The notes: generated by a model not told the origin, from the letters alone. DNA of 7,459 bases from Anaerolineae bacterium (GCA_027457205.1 DAIDTM010000455.1:1-7459), one strand, 5' to 3'. Shown: positions 1-5,183, numbered from the stretch's first letter. Translations and numbers: made by a program.

Positions 1-426
1 GCGGCGGACGAGCGGATTTTGCCCAACCGCTTGCTCGCGCTCATGCTCTTTCAGGGGACGATCGTCGCGATTTCAACGCTCGCCGCGTTTGCGATCGAGT
101 ATTTCAGCAGCGGTAACCTTGCCCGCGCGCAGGCGGAAGCATTTACCACGTCGATTCTGGCGCAAAATGTTCAGGCGTTCAACGTGCGAAGCAATCGTCT
201 CTCGATTTTCCAACTGGGCGTGTTCACGAACCGGTACTTGATCGGCGCGTTTGCGCTGGTCGTGATTACGCTGCTCATTTTGTTGTACGTCCCGGTTCTC
301 CAGCCGATTTTCCAAACCGCGCCGCTCGCCATGGAGGACTGGGCGGTTGTCGGCGTTTTCGCGCTGCTGCCGCTCGTTGTGATGGAGATCGTCAAGTTCG
401 TCTGGCGCGCGCGGGAGAAAAAATAA
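1..426 (+). CDS. C-terminal part of a cation-transporting P-type ATPase (5' end outside window)
   Basis: The frame is open from base 1 and ends at TAA 424-426, giving about 141 residues of the C-terminal membrane domain of a P2-type ATPase. The family pumps cations such as Ca2+ across the membrane using ATP. Visible family features are ADERILPNR at the start, the FTTSILAQNVQAFNVRS stretch, SIFQLGVFTNRYL, and the YVPVLQPIFQTAPLAMEDW stretch, all typical of the Cation_ATPase_C domain. Hydrophobic helices lie around residues 12-34, 80-97 and 112-130, followed by a short basic tail (WRAREKK). The catalytic DKTGT loop and nucleotide-binding domain lie upstream, outside the window, so the transported ion cannot be assigned. 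A TTG at 19 is only an internal codon. A palindromic spacer follows. Confidence 0.86.
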   Translation, partial: AADERILPNRLLALMLFQGTIVAISTLAAFAIEYFSSGNLARAQAEAFTTSILAQNVQAFNVRSNRLSIFQLGVFTNRYLIGAFALVVITLLILLYVPVLQPIFQTAPLAMEDWAVVGVFALLPLVVMEIVKFVWRAREKK

Positions 427-428
427 AA

Positions 429-493
429 CGACGAACGACCGATGACGGAAGAGACGCATTCGTCACTCGTCATCCGTCCTCTGTCGTCCGTCA
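429..493. repeat. Imperfect palindromic intergenic repeat, GACGAACGAC type
   Basis: The left arm (about 429-457) is built from degenerate repeats of gacga/gatga/gacgg. The right arm (about 461-493) is its imperfect reverse complement (cgtcactcgtcatccgtcc and following). It fills almost the whole gap between the ATPase and moaDE genes. It can fold into an imperfect hairpin that could act as a read-through barrier or mRNA stabiliser. It has no T-run, so a terminator role is uncertain. Copy number in the genome cannot be judged here. Confidence 0.5.
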
Positions 494-503
494 GGGGTTT
501 ACT

Positions 504-1280
504 ATGCGCGTACACGTAAAATTCTTCGCCATCTTCCGCGAGAGGGTTGGCGTAAAAACAGAATGGACCGAGATTTCCGATGGCACGACGGTCGAGTCAT
601 TGTGGCAGCAGTACGCTGCGCGCAGCGCACGTCTTGATAGCGTGCGCGCTGCGTACGCGGTAAATCAGAAACTCGTCAAGCCGGATCAGGTCTTGCGCGA
701 CGGCGATGAGGTCGGCTTTTTGCCGCCGGTCAGCGGAGGGGCGAAGACCTTGAACCGCAAAATCACGAAGAGCGCGAAGAAGAACAAGAAAGATACTGGG
801 CGTTCTTCGCACCTTCGCGGTGATGCCTTCATCACGCGCACGCCGCTTGATTTGAACGCGCTGGTGGCGCGCGTCGCATTTCCGGGCGCGGGCGCAATCC
901 TGACATTCAGCGGCGTCGTCCGCGACAACGCACACGGCAAAGCCGTCAGGCATCTGGAGTACGAGGCGTATCCGGAGATGGCGGAGCAAACGCTGCACGA
1001 CATTATCGCCGAGATTCACGAACGCTGGCGCGACGCGCGCGTCGCGATGGCGCATCGCATCGGCAAGTTGAAAATCGGCGAGCCAAGTCTCATCATCGCA
1101 GTCGCCGCGCCGCATCGCCCGGAGGCGTACGCCGCTTCGCGTTACGCCATCGAGCGCGTCAAGGCGGTCCTGCCGGTGTGGAAGAAGGAATTTGCGTCTG
1201 ACGGCGACCATTGGGTGGAAGGTCCGGTCGCCGGGGAAACGCCGCCGGAAAAAGCGGAGGAAATCGCGCGCGAGGGATAG
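504..1280 (+). CDS. moaD/moaE: Molybdopterin synthase, MoaD-MoaE fusion
   Basis: A 258-residue fusion of both molybdopterin synthase subunits, which convert precursor Z (cPMP) to molybdopterin in the cytoplasm. Residues 1-79 are MoaD: ubiquitin-like, starting MRVHVKFFAIFRE and ending in DEVGFLPPVSGG, whose GlyGly tail (78-79) normally carries the thiocarboxylate sulfur. Residues 80-106 are a basic linker. Residues 107-258 are MoaE: GAILTFSGVVRD (130-141), LEYEAYPEMAEQTL (151-164), AHRIGKLKIGEPSL (183-196), and PVWKKE (224-229) with the conserved active-site lysine region. The ATG at 504 has a modest AGGGG (493-497) upstream. In known fusions (mycobacterial MoaX) cleavage after GlyGly frees MoaD, so processing is expected here too. 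No other molybdenum cofactor gene is in the window. The oddity is that the linker coincides with a palindromic DNA repeat. Confidence 0.92.
   Translation: MRVHVKFFAIFRERVGVKTEWTEISDGTTVESLWQQYAARSARLDSVRAAYAVNQKLVKPDQVLRDGDEVGFLPPVSGGAKTLNRKITKSAKKNKKDTGRSSHLRGDAFITRTPLDLNALVARVAFPGAGAILTFSGVVRDNAHGKAVRHLEYEAYPEMAEQTLHDIIAEIHERWRDARVAMAHRIGKLKIGEPSLIIAVAAPHRPEAYAASRYAIERVKAVLPVWKKEFASDGDHWVEGPVAGETPPEKAEEIAREG
753..823. repeat. Palindromic CGCGAAG-type repeat inside the MoaD-MoaE linker
   Basis: The left arm, about 753-785 (aaccgcaaaatcacgaag and following), and the right arm, 801-823 (cgttcttcgcaccttcgcgg then tga), are imperfect reverse complements around a short spacer. This is the look of widespread intergenic palindromes, but here the element is translated in frame as the Lys/Ser-rich linker, residues 84-106. 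It begins shortly after the GlyGly codons and ends right where MoaE homology begins. That suggests insertion between two ancestral genes or domains. Confidence 0.55.
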
Positions 1281-1317
1281 TCGATTTAGGGTTTATGATT
1301 TTCTGAATTCAGATGAA

Positions 1318-1346
1318 ACGGGGCAGGAGATTCACTCCTGCCCCGT
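1318..1346. terminator. Strong hairpin between convergent genes, probable bidirectional terminator
   Basis: The perfect 12-bp stem acggggcaggag / ctcctgccccgt has a 5-nt loop (attca). It sits 37 nt after the moaDE stop and 3 nt after the stop of the minus-strand LysM gene. The T-tract is weak on both strands (cgttt on plus; ttcatc on minus), so termination strength is uncertain. The position between convergent genes strongly suggests this role. Confidence 0.75.
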
Positions 1347-1349
1347 CGT

Positions 1350-2684
1350 TTATGCGTCCCAGGAAAACTTGCGGACGAAAGGCGGGATCGCCTTGACCGC
1401 GCCGATCGTAGCGGTCTTGTCGCCTAGCGGACCGCCGTACCACGCTTCGGCTTCCACCATGCCGGCGAGAATCCACGGCGCGACGGAAAAGAGATAATCT
1501 GGAATCGGCTGACCGTTGGAGAATACGCCGGCCTGAAACCATTCGTACATCTCAGCGTGAAACTGCGCGTGATACGCTCCATCGCATTTAGGATAGCGGC
1601 GGTCGTCTGCCGAACCGTAAATCCATCCGCCTTCGCCGCCAATCATCGGCAGCACCAAGCCGATAATGTCGTACATCCACTGGGCGAACTCGATCAGATT
1701 CAGCACGGCGGTATCGTCGTCCAGAATGGTCGCTTGCGGGTGATCCTTCTGATTCAGCGGATCGTACGGATATGCCGGCGGATGATTGACGCCATAGTTG
1801 TGCAAGGCAAAGAACGCGCGGTTGAAAATGTCCGTGCGTCCGCCGGCTTTCACCGCATCGAACGCGGCTTGAATCTCGTTTCTGGACAAGGTTTGCAAAC
1901 CGGGATAACCGCCGGCATCGTAAACCTGCGCCGCCGCCGCGCCCCACCGCGGACCATAGAGCGATAGATAATTGGAAGGCGTGTGCCCGCCCGTCCACTC
2001 GCGGCTGTCGCCCGGTTCGTTGTAAATCTGGATGTACGCCGGGATATTGTGCTTTTTGATGTTCTGCACGAACGCGACCCAGTTCGGCGTACCGCCGTTG
2101 ATGAGGCACTTGGGGCGAATGACCGGCATGATACCGGCATTCCAAGCCGCGACGGCGACCTTCTCCGCTTGCATCGCGTCGCCGGCGTAGAACAGCGCCC
2201 ACTTGATCCCCAGCTCGACCATCTTCGGAATGTACGTCGCGAGCGTATTGTCGCCCAAGTCCAGCGCAAAGTGAATGCCGCGTCCGTTGTCATTGGCGGG
2301 ACGTGGAAACTGGTTGAGCGGGAGCGCGCTCGCTGGACGCGTCGCCGGCGGCAGCGGCGTGTACCACGATGGCGCGGGGGATGAAGGAGGCATGGGCGGC
2401 GTGCCAGGCGCGGTCGGAACCGGCGGCGTGGGCGGCGTTTGTTGTTGCGGCGGCGTTGGTGGCGCGCTCGGAACGGCGGGCGGTGGAGCCGGAGGCGGTG
2501 TCGCTGGTGGCGCTGGACTTGGCGCAGGCGCGGCAGTATCGGGAATCGTCAACACTTGACCCGGCTTGATCAAATTCGGATTCGCGATGTTGTTCGCGGC
2601 GGTGATCGCGGCGACGGTTACGCCAAATTTCCGCGCGATGGCGGACAAGGTGTCGCCGCTCTGGACGGTGTACGATTGCGGCAT
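1350..2684 (-). CDS. LysM domain, proline-rich linker and glycoside-hydrolase-fold (clan GH-A-like) protein
   Basis: A 444-residue protein. Residues 4-48 are one LysM domain (YTVQSGDTLSAIARKFGV...NLIKPGQVLTIP), a fold that binds peptidoglycan or chitin-type glycans. Residues 51-125 are a Pro/Ala/Thr linker. Residues 130-440 look like a TIM-barrel glycosidase: IHFALDLGDNTLATYIPKMVELGIKW near its start, YIQIYNEPGD with the Asn-Glu pair at 222-223 (acid/base position of GH-A enzymes), FALHNYG (292-298), and MIGGEGGW with Glu351 as candidate nucleophile. No signal peptide is visible; the protein starts directly with LysM. AGGAGG at 2691-2696 supports the ATG at 2684. It is the second gene of an operon, 10 nt after the preceding stop. 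The substrate is unknown and activity is inferred only from the two Glu positions. Confidence 0.88.
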   Translation of the reverse strand: MPQSYTVQSGDTLSAIARKFGVTVAAITAANNIANPNLIKPGQVLTIPDTAAPAPSPAPPATPPPAPPPAVPSAPPTPPQQQTPPTPPVPTAPGTPPMPPSSPAPSWYTPLPPATRPASALPLNQFPRPANDNGRGIHFALDLGDNTLATYIPKMVELGIKWALFYAGDAMQAEKVAVAAWNAGIMPVIRPKCLINGGTPNWVAFVQNIKKHNIPAYIQIYNEPGDSREWTGGHTPSNYLSLYGPRWGAAAAQVYDAGGYPGLQTLSRNEIQAAFDAVKAGGRTDIFNRAFFALHNYGVNHPPAYPYDPLNQKDHPQATILDDDTAVLNLIEFAQWMYDIIGLVLPMIGGEGGWIYGSADDRRYPKCDGAYHAQFHAEMYEWFQAGVFSNGQPIPDYLFSVAPWILAGMVEAEAWYGGPLGDKTATIGAVKAIPPFVRKFSWDA

Positions 2685-2845
2685 AGCTGTCCTCCTACGA
2701 CCCGGTCTTCACCGGAATGTTCAACACCTGACCGGGTTTGATGAGACTTGGGTTCGCGATGTTGTTCGCCACGACGATTGCCGCGACCGTCACGCCGAAT
2801 TTGCGCGCGATGGCGTAGAGCGTGTCGCCGGACTGGACGGTGTAT
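2549..2845 (-). repeat. Near-identical LysM-coding segments in direct repeat (2549-2673 and 2721-2845)
   Basis: The N-terminal LysM of the downstream gene and the C-terminal LysM of the upstream gene are about 125-bp direct repeats across the gene junction. Their proteins share VQSGDTL, AIARKFGVTVAAI, ANNIANP and LIKPGQVL, differing at only a handful of positions. The DNA has diverged mainly at third positions. This indicates duplication of a LysM module, or descent from one gene that was split between two tandem LysM modules. Confidence 0.75.
2691..2696 (-). promoter_or_regulatory. Ribosome-binding site overlapping the upstream stop codon
   Basis: On the minus strand the AGGAGG for the gene starting at 2684 shares bases with the TAG stop (2695-2697) of the gene ending at 2695. 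Spacing to the ATG is 6 nt. The arrangement implies translational coupling of the two LysM proteins. Confidence 0.8.
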
Positions 2846-3825
2846 GTGATCGTCGATGGCGCGGAAGGCGGCGCGGGTTGTGTTGGCGGCGGAGGAGTGG
2901 TTGGTTGACTCGGCGCGCTGGGCGGCGCGGGAGGCGGCGGCTGATTTGCGCCGGGCGGCGTCGATGTGGAAGGCAGCGTCGGCGGCTGAATGACGACGGG
3001 CGCGGGGCTGCCGCCTTGTGCGATGTAATCGCGAATCTGCATCACGCTGCCCATTCCAAACGATCCGTTCTGCCCCCAGCCGTTCATCGCAAAGATCGCC
3101 GCGCCGATAACGTAATCGTCCTTCTGCAATTCGTTGTCGTACCAACTTAACGTCGATACGTAGCCCGAGGCGTTGGTGAACTTGCTCCAACCGCATTGCG
3201 GCTTGTTGCCCGCGCCCGCGCCGCCATCGATGCCGGTTTCGGTGATGACGATCTGACGACGCGCGTCGGCGGGCAGCGTGTCCATCACGCGGCGATACCG
3301 CAGGCAGAGCCAGGTCGATTGATTATCCATCGTCGGCGAACTATATTCGTGGAGCGAGAGCAAATCGCAGTGGCGCAAGCCATCGGCGAGGTATTGCCAG
3401 AGGTCTAGTTCGGGGTTGCCGGTCGCGAAGGAATAGGCGCACGATACGAAACCGGCGGCGCGCATCAGGTCGCCCCAGCGCGCGTAAAAGCGTGCGAGTT
3501 TTTGCGCGTCGTCCGGTGACTGGACGACCGACTCGTTATAGCCCATCCACGCGTCGTAGATGCCGCGCATCTGCTCGGCTTCGGCTTGCATCGCCGCGAA
3601 GAATTGCTCCGCGCGTCCTTCGGGGTCATCGAGAAAAATCTGCTGGCTGTCGTCCACGTAGTGCCGCCCGATGAGGAAGGTGTTGGGCGATACCTGCTTT
3701 GCCGCGCGCCAGGTATCGGCTTTGTGCTCCATCGAGACGACGATGCGCGGCTGCGCGGTGGAAAGGTAACCGGGCACGTCGATGCCGCCGAGCGAGATGA
3801 GATAGATTCCGAGTTTGCTCTTCAT
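2695..3825 (-). CDS. Glycoside-hydrolase-fold domain, proline-rich linker and C-terminal LysM protein
   Basis: A 376-residue protein and the first gene of the operon. Residues 1-270 resemble a TIM-barrel glycosidase: KLGIYLISLG at the start, DAWMGYNESV (91-100) in the acid/base position but with Asn-Glu-Ser instead of Asn-Glu-Pro, SLHEYSSP (157-164), and IVITETGIDGG (192-202) with Glu196 as candidate nucleophile. Residues 273-325 are a Pro-rich linker. Residues 327-371 are one LysM domain (YTVQSGDTLYAIARKFGV...LIKPGQVLNIP). The domain order is the mirror image of the next gene. No clear signal peptide or membrane segment is seen, so how a LysM protein reaches the wall is open. The ATG at 3825 follows a G-rich stretch (aggggggact). 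A promoter fits at 3860-3888. Confidence 0.87.
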   Translation of the reverse strand: MKSKLGIYLISLGGIDVPGYLSTAQPRIVVSMEHKADTWRAAKQVSPNTFLIGRHYVDDSQQIFLDDPEGRAEQFFAAMQAEAEQMRGIYDAWMGYNESVVQSPDDAQKLARFYARWGDLMRAAGFVSCAYSFATGNPELDLWQYLADGLRHCDLLSLHEYSSPTMDNQSTWLCLRYRRVMDTLPADARRQIVITETGIDGGAGAGNKPQCGWSKFTNASGYVSTLSWYDNELQKDDYVIGAAIFAMNGWGQNGSFGMGSVMQIRDYIAQGGSPAPVVIQPPTLPSTSTPPGANQPPPPAPPSAPSQPTTPPPPTQPAPPSAPSTITYTVQSGDTLYAIARKFGVTVAAIVVANNIANPSLIKPGQVLNIPVKTGS

Positions 3826-3859
3826 AGTCCCCCCTGCGATGCCTCAGAATGTTGGCGCA

Positions 3860-3888
3860 ATGCTACCCCAGGCGCGCGAAATAGTCAA
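3860..3888 (-). promoter_or_regulatory. Predicted sigma70-type promoter of the LysM operon
   Basis: On the minus strand TTGACT (3888-3883), a 17-nt spacer and TAGCAT (3865-3860) lie upstream of the ATG at 3825, placing +1 near 3853. The -35 matches five of six consensus bases and the -10 four of six. It is divergent from the HIT promoter. Confidence 0.55.
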
Positions 3889-3911
3889 TAGGGGGCAACG
3901 CGACAAGCCGA

Positions 3912-3940
3912 TTGACTTTCTCATCGGTTCGCGATATATT
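3912..3940 (+). promoter_or_regulatory. Predicted sigma70-type promoter of the HIT gene
   Basis: TTGACT (3912-3917), a 17-nt spacer and TATATT (3935-3940) put the start near 3947, about 22 nt before the ATG. GAGGTG at 3959-3964 serves as ribosome-binding site. Confidence 0.7.
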
Positions 3941-3968
3941 CCCGGCGATTTTCTTGTCGAGGTGAACA

Positions 3969-4409
3969 ATGGCTGACGAGACCGAAAACTGCGCGTTCTG
4001 CAAGATCGTCGCCGGAACCGCGCCCGCGTATCGAATTCACGAAGACGAACTGTCGCTGGCGATACTGGACATCAATCCATTCGCCAAAGGACACGTCCTG
4101 GTGATCTCAAAGCGACACACCCAGTGGTGGCATGAGTTGAATGCGGACGAGACCGCGAGTCTCTTCAAGACCGCCAATCTGGTGGCGAACAAAATGATGA
4201 AGGCGTTCTCGCCCGAATTCGTGCTGATGTTCGCGCGCGGCAGACGGATTCCGCACACGCACATTTTCCTAGTTCCGACTTTTCGCGGCGACTTGCTCGA
4301 CCGATTTTTCAATGCGCTGGAGAAGATTCAGGAATCGCCGCAGGACCTAGCGCGGCTTAAAGACGCGGCGGCAATGGAGCAAGCGGCGCAGCAGTTACGC
4401 AGCGCGTAG
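3969..4409 (+). CDS. HIT-family nucleotide-binding protein, variant histidine triad
   Basis: A 146-residue cytoplasmic protein of the histidine-triad superfamily, whose members hydrolyse or transfer nucleotidyl groups from substrates such as AMP-lysine or dinucleoside polyphosphates. Visible features are CAFCKIVAG (8-16, the usual CxxC plus KI start), AYRIHEDELSLAILDINPFAKGHVLVISKRH (20-50, the typical nucleotide-binding half) and PHTHIFLVP (95-103). The canonical triad is H-x-H-x-H. Here it reads H96-T-H98-I-F100, so the central His, the usual nucleophile, is kept and the third is Phe. The Gln-containing loop normally preceding the triad is shortened to ARGRRI. A C-terminal helical tail (118-146) is present. 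It is transcribed alone from its own promoter. The family is certain; catalytic competence is not. Confidence 0.9.
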   Translation: MADETENCAFCKIVAGTAPAYRIHEDELSLAILDINPFAKGHVLVISKRHTQWWHELNADETASLFKTANLVANKMMKAFSPEFVLMFARGRRIPHTHIFLVPTFRGDLLDRFFNALEKIQESPQDLARLKDAAAMEQAAQQLRSA

Positions 4410-4418
4410 GCGGCGACG

Positions 4419-4428
4419 GTGTGCACAC
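4419..4428. other. Perfect 10-bp palindrome next to the copy A promoter
   Basis: GTGTGCACAC lies three bases upstream of the TTGACT at 4432. The position fits an operator or activator site for the copy A transcript. A comparable site is not seen upstream of the copy B promoter. Confidence 0.3.
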
Positions 4429-4431
4429 GTT

Positions 4432-4460
4432 TTGACTTTCGGCTCACTCTGCGCTATAGT
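4432..4460 (+). promoter_or_regulatory. Predicted sigma70-type promoter of RNA copy A
   Basis: TTGACT (4432-4437), a 17-nt spacer and TATAGT (4455-4460). The homology between RNA copies A and B starts at G4467, seven bases after the -10, which is the expected +1. Confidence 0.72.
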
Positions 4461-4466
4461 TGAATC

Positions 4467-4554
4467 GTAAGCTTGTCTTTGGCACGGGTAGTCCACTGAA
4501 CGTTCCTTGAGGCGACGACGCTGCGTCTGTGCCCGTGTACCGAATGTTTCCGAT
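4467..4554 (+). ncRNA. Structured RNA copy A, leader or small RNA of unrecognised family
   Basis: This 88-nt block is homologous to 4982-5071. Shared blocks are gtaagcttgtctttg at the 5' end, cacgggta, gaacgt, cttgaggc, gcgtc, tgcccgtgtaccgaat and tttccgat. The stem CACGGG (4483-4488) / CCCGTG (4532-4537) closes it, and TTTGG (4478-4482) can extend the stem with CCGAA (4540-4544) around a two-base bulge. The inner 43 nt varies more but keeps a hairpin (GACG-ctg-CGTC at 4517-4527) and the exposed CTTGAGGC. Indels between copies are not multiples of three, arguing for RNA rather than protein. It may be the 5' leader of the repeat protein that follows, which starts at 4617. I do not match it to a known riboswitch or sRNA. 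Confidence 0.6.
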
Positions 4555-4616
4555 CGCGCGTGTCATCGGAACAACTCGTGCGTTTCCGCGAATGGTTTGA
4601 CGAAAAGGAAAACAAA

Positions 4617-4859
4617 ATGGGACAGAAACAGGGCGCGGAGCAGCCAGGTCATCTGGAACAGCAACAAGAGCAACGACGGCGACAACAGCAACAAGAGCAG
4701 CAGCAACTGGAACAACAACAGGAACAAAAGCGGAAACGGCAACAAGCCGAACAGAAACAATTGGAGCAGCAGCAGGAACAGAAGCGGAAGCTGCGACAAG
4801 AGGAACAAAAACAACTGGAGCAACGAGAAGAACAGAAACGGAGACAGCCAAAGCCGTAG
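4617..4859 (+). CDS. Small Gln/Glu/Lys/Arg-rich helical repeat protein
   Basis: An 80-residue hypothetical protein composed almost only of Gln, Glu, Lys and Arg. I chose the ATG at 4617 because AAAGGAA lies just upstream (about 4604-4610). An in-frame GTG at 4560 would add 19 residues (SSEQLVRFREWFDEKENK after Met) and cannot be excluded. From residue 13 an 18-residue unit of the form LEQQQEQKRKRQQAEQKQ repeats, with Leu at 13, 31, 49 and 67 and a partial last copy. Eighteen residues equal five alpha-helical turns, so a long charged single helix or coiled coil with one Leu per repeat on one face is likely. There is no signal peptide, membrane segment or recognisable domain. It follows structured RNA copy A on the same strand, probably on one transcript. 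The function is unknown. A non-coding low-complexity origin is possible but less likely, given the clean in-frame periodicity. Confidence 0.6.
   Translation: MGQKQGAEQPGHLEQQQEQRRRQQQQEQQQLEQQQEQKRKRQQAEQKQLEQQQEQKRKLRQEEQKQLEQREEQKRRQPKP
4653..4847 (+). repeat. Tandem 54-bp coding repeats, 3.6 copies
   Basis: Units begin at 4653, 4707, 4761 and 4815, each with a Leu codon followed by gag/gaa-cag/caa runs. The exact 54-bp (18-codon) period has diverged by substitutions that mostly exchange Gln, Glu, Lys and Arg. This points to expansion by tandem duplication or slippage. Confidence 0.75.
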
Positions 4860-4907
4860 CCGCGCGATTACCTGAACCGCAACGGCAAGAACTCCGCGCT
4901 GCGGCTA
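4857..4907 (+). terminator. Possible hairpin terminator after the repeat protein
   Basis: TAGCCGC (4857-4863, containing the stop codon) pairs with GCGGCTA (4901-4907), with a possible GCG/CGC extension inside, around a roughly 30-nt loop. No T-run follows, so this may be only a 3' stabilising structure. Confidence 0.35.
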
Positions 4908-4946
4908 TCCTGTGAAGATTGTTTCGCCGGTAATCGTTCGGACGCT

Positions 4947-4975
4947 TTGACTCTTCAACTAATCCGCACTACATT
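4947..4975 (+). promoter_or_regulatory. Predicted sigma70-type promoter of RNA copy B
   Basis: TTGACT (4947-4952), a 17-nt spacer and TACATT (4970-4975). Seven bases after the -10, at G4982, homology with copy A begins. The -35 to +1 geometry is identical in both copies although the spacers differ. Confidence 0.68.
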
Positions 4976-4981
4976 TGTATT

Positions 4982-5145
4982 GTAAGCTTGTCTTTGACCA
5001 CGGGTAATCTGACGAACGTGACTTGAGGCAATGAATGCCGCGTCCTTGCCCGTGTACCGAATATTTCCGATTTACTGCACCTGCTGCTGGGCGCGCGTCC
5101 TTTGAATATGCATTGGACGCGCGGTAGGCGGCAGGTGTTTTGTTC
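4982..5145 (+). ncRNA. Structured RNA copy B with its own terminator, candidate small RNA of about 160 nt
   Basis: The first 90 nt (4982-5071) are homologous to copy A. The stem CACGGG (4999-5004) / CCCGTG (5049-5054) is conserved, and TTTG/CGAA outside it can pair. Inside, GACG (5011-5014) can pair with CGTC (5041-5044), and GGCA-atgaa-TGCC (5027-5039) forms the apex hairpin, while CTTGAGGC is kept. Immediately after the conserved block a long hairpin and TTTT (5078-5141) end the transcript. The gap 4860-5204 therefore holds this RNA and its promoter, and no protein gene. It could be a free-standing small RNA, or an aptamer plus terminator upstream of vapBC. I do not recognise the family. 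Confidence 0.6.
5078..5141 (+). terminator. Intrinsic-terminator-like hairpin, repeat copy 1
   Basis: CACCTGC (5078-5084) pairs with GCAGGTG (5131-5137), and GCGCGTCC-type bases 5092-5100 pair with 5115-5123. There is a small internal mismatch and a loop of about 14 nt. TTTTGTT follows from 5138. The outer arms and GCGCGCGT core recur in the hairpin at 5892-5944. Confidence 0.75.
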
Positions 5146-5154
5146 CTGCGAGCA

Positions 5155-5183
5155 TTTACGTCGCTGCGCTTTCGATGTATAAT
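5155..5183 (+). promoter_or_regulatory. Predicted sigma70-type promoter of the vapBC operon
   Basis: TTTACG (5155-5160), a 17-nt spacer and a perfect TATAAT (5178-5183) place +1 near 5190, about 15 nt before the antitoxin ATG. The mRNA leader is therefore very short. AbrB-type antitoxins usually repress such promoters, but no clear operator palindrome is seen. Confidence 0.65.

Noticed and set aside
597..1211. Long antisense ORF opposite moaDE
   Set aside because: It is the complementary shadow of a clear MoaD-MoaE coding frame, with no domain, and is rich in Arg, Asp and Ala as expected of GC-rich antisense.
1588..2293. Arg-rich minus-strand ORFs in other frames of the LysM-glycosidase gene
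   Set aside because: They are out-of-frame readings of a gene with clear LysM and NEP motifs, so no frameshift is needed.
2275..2741. Gly- and Arg-rich plus-strand ORFs
   Set aside because: They are antisense to the proline-rich linker and LysM of the minus-strand genes. The composition is the mirror of Pro/Ala codons.
4653..4847. CRISPR array
   Set aside because: The units are contiguous in-frame 54-bp coding repeats without unique spacers, and no cas genes are nearby.
4444..4851. Val/Ala-rich and Leu-rich minus-strand ORFs over the 54-bp repeats
   Set aside because: They are reverse readings of the Gln/Glu/Lys repeats. The Leu-rich frame looks like membrane helices only because caa/cag reversed reads as Leu. 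No ribosome-binding site or promoter is seen.
4982..5145. 6S RNA, SRP RNA or tmRNA
   Set aside because: There is no long terminal helix with central bubble (6S), no GGAAG/CAGCA-type SRP loop and no tRNA-like ends, and the RNA is present in two copies with conserved blocks at +1.
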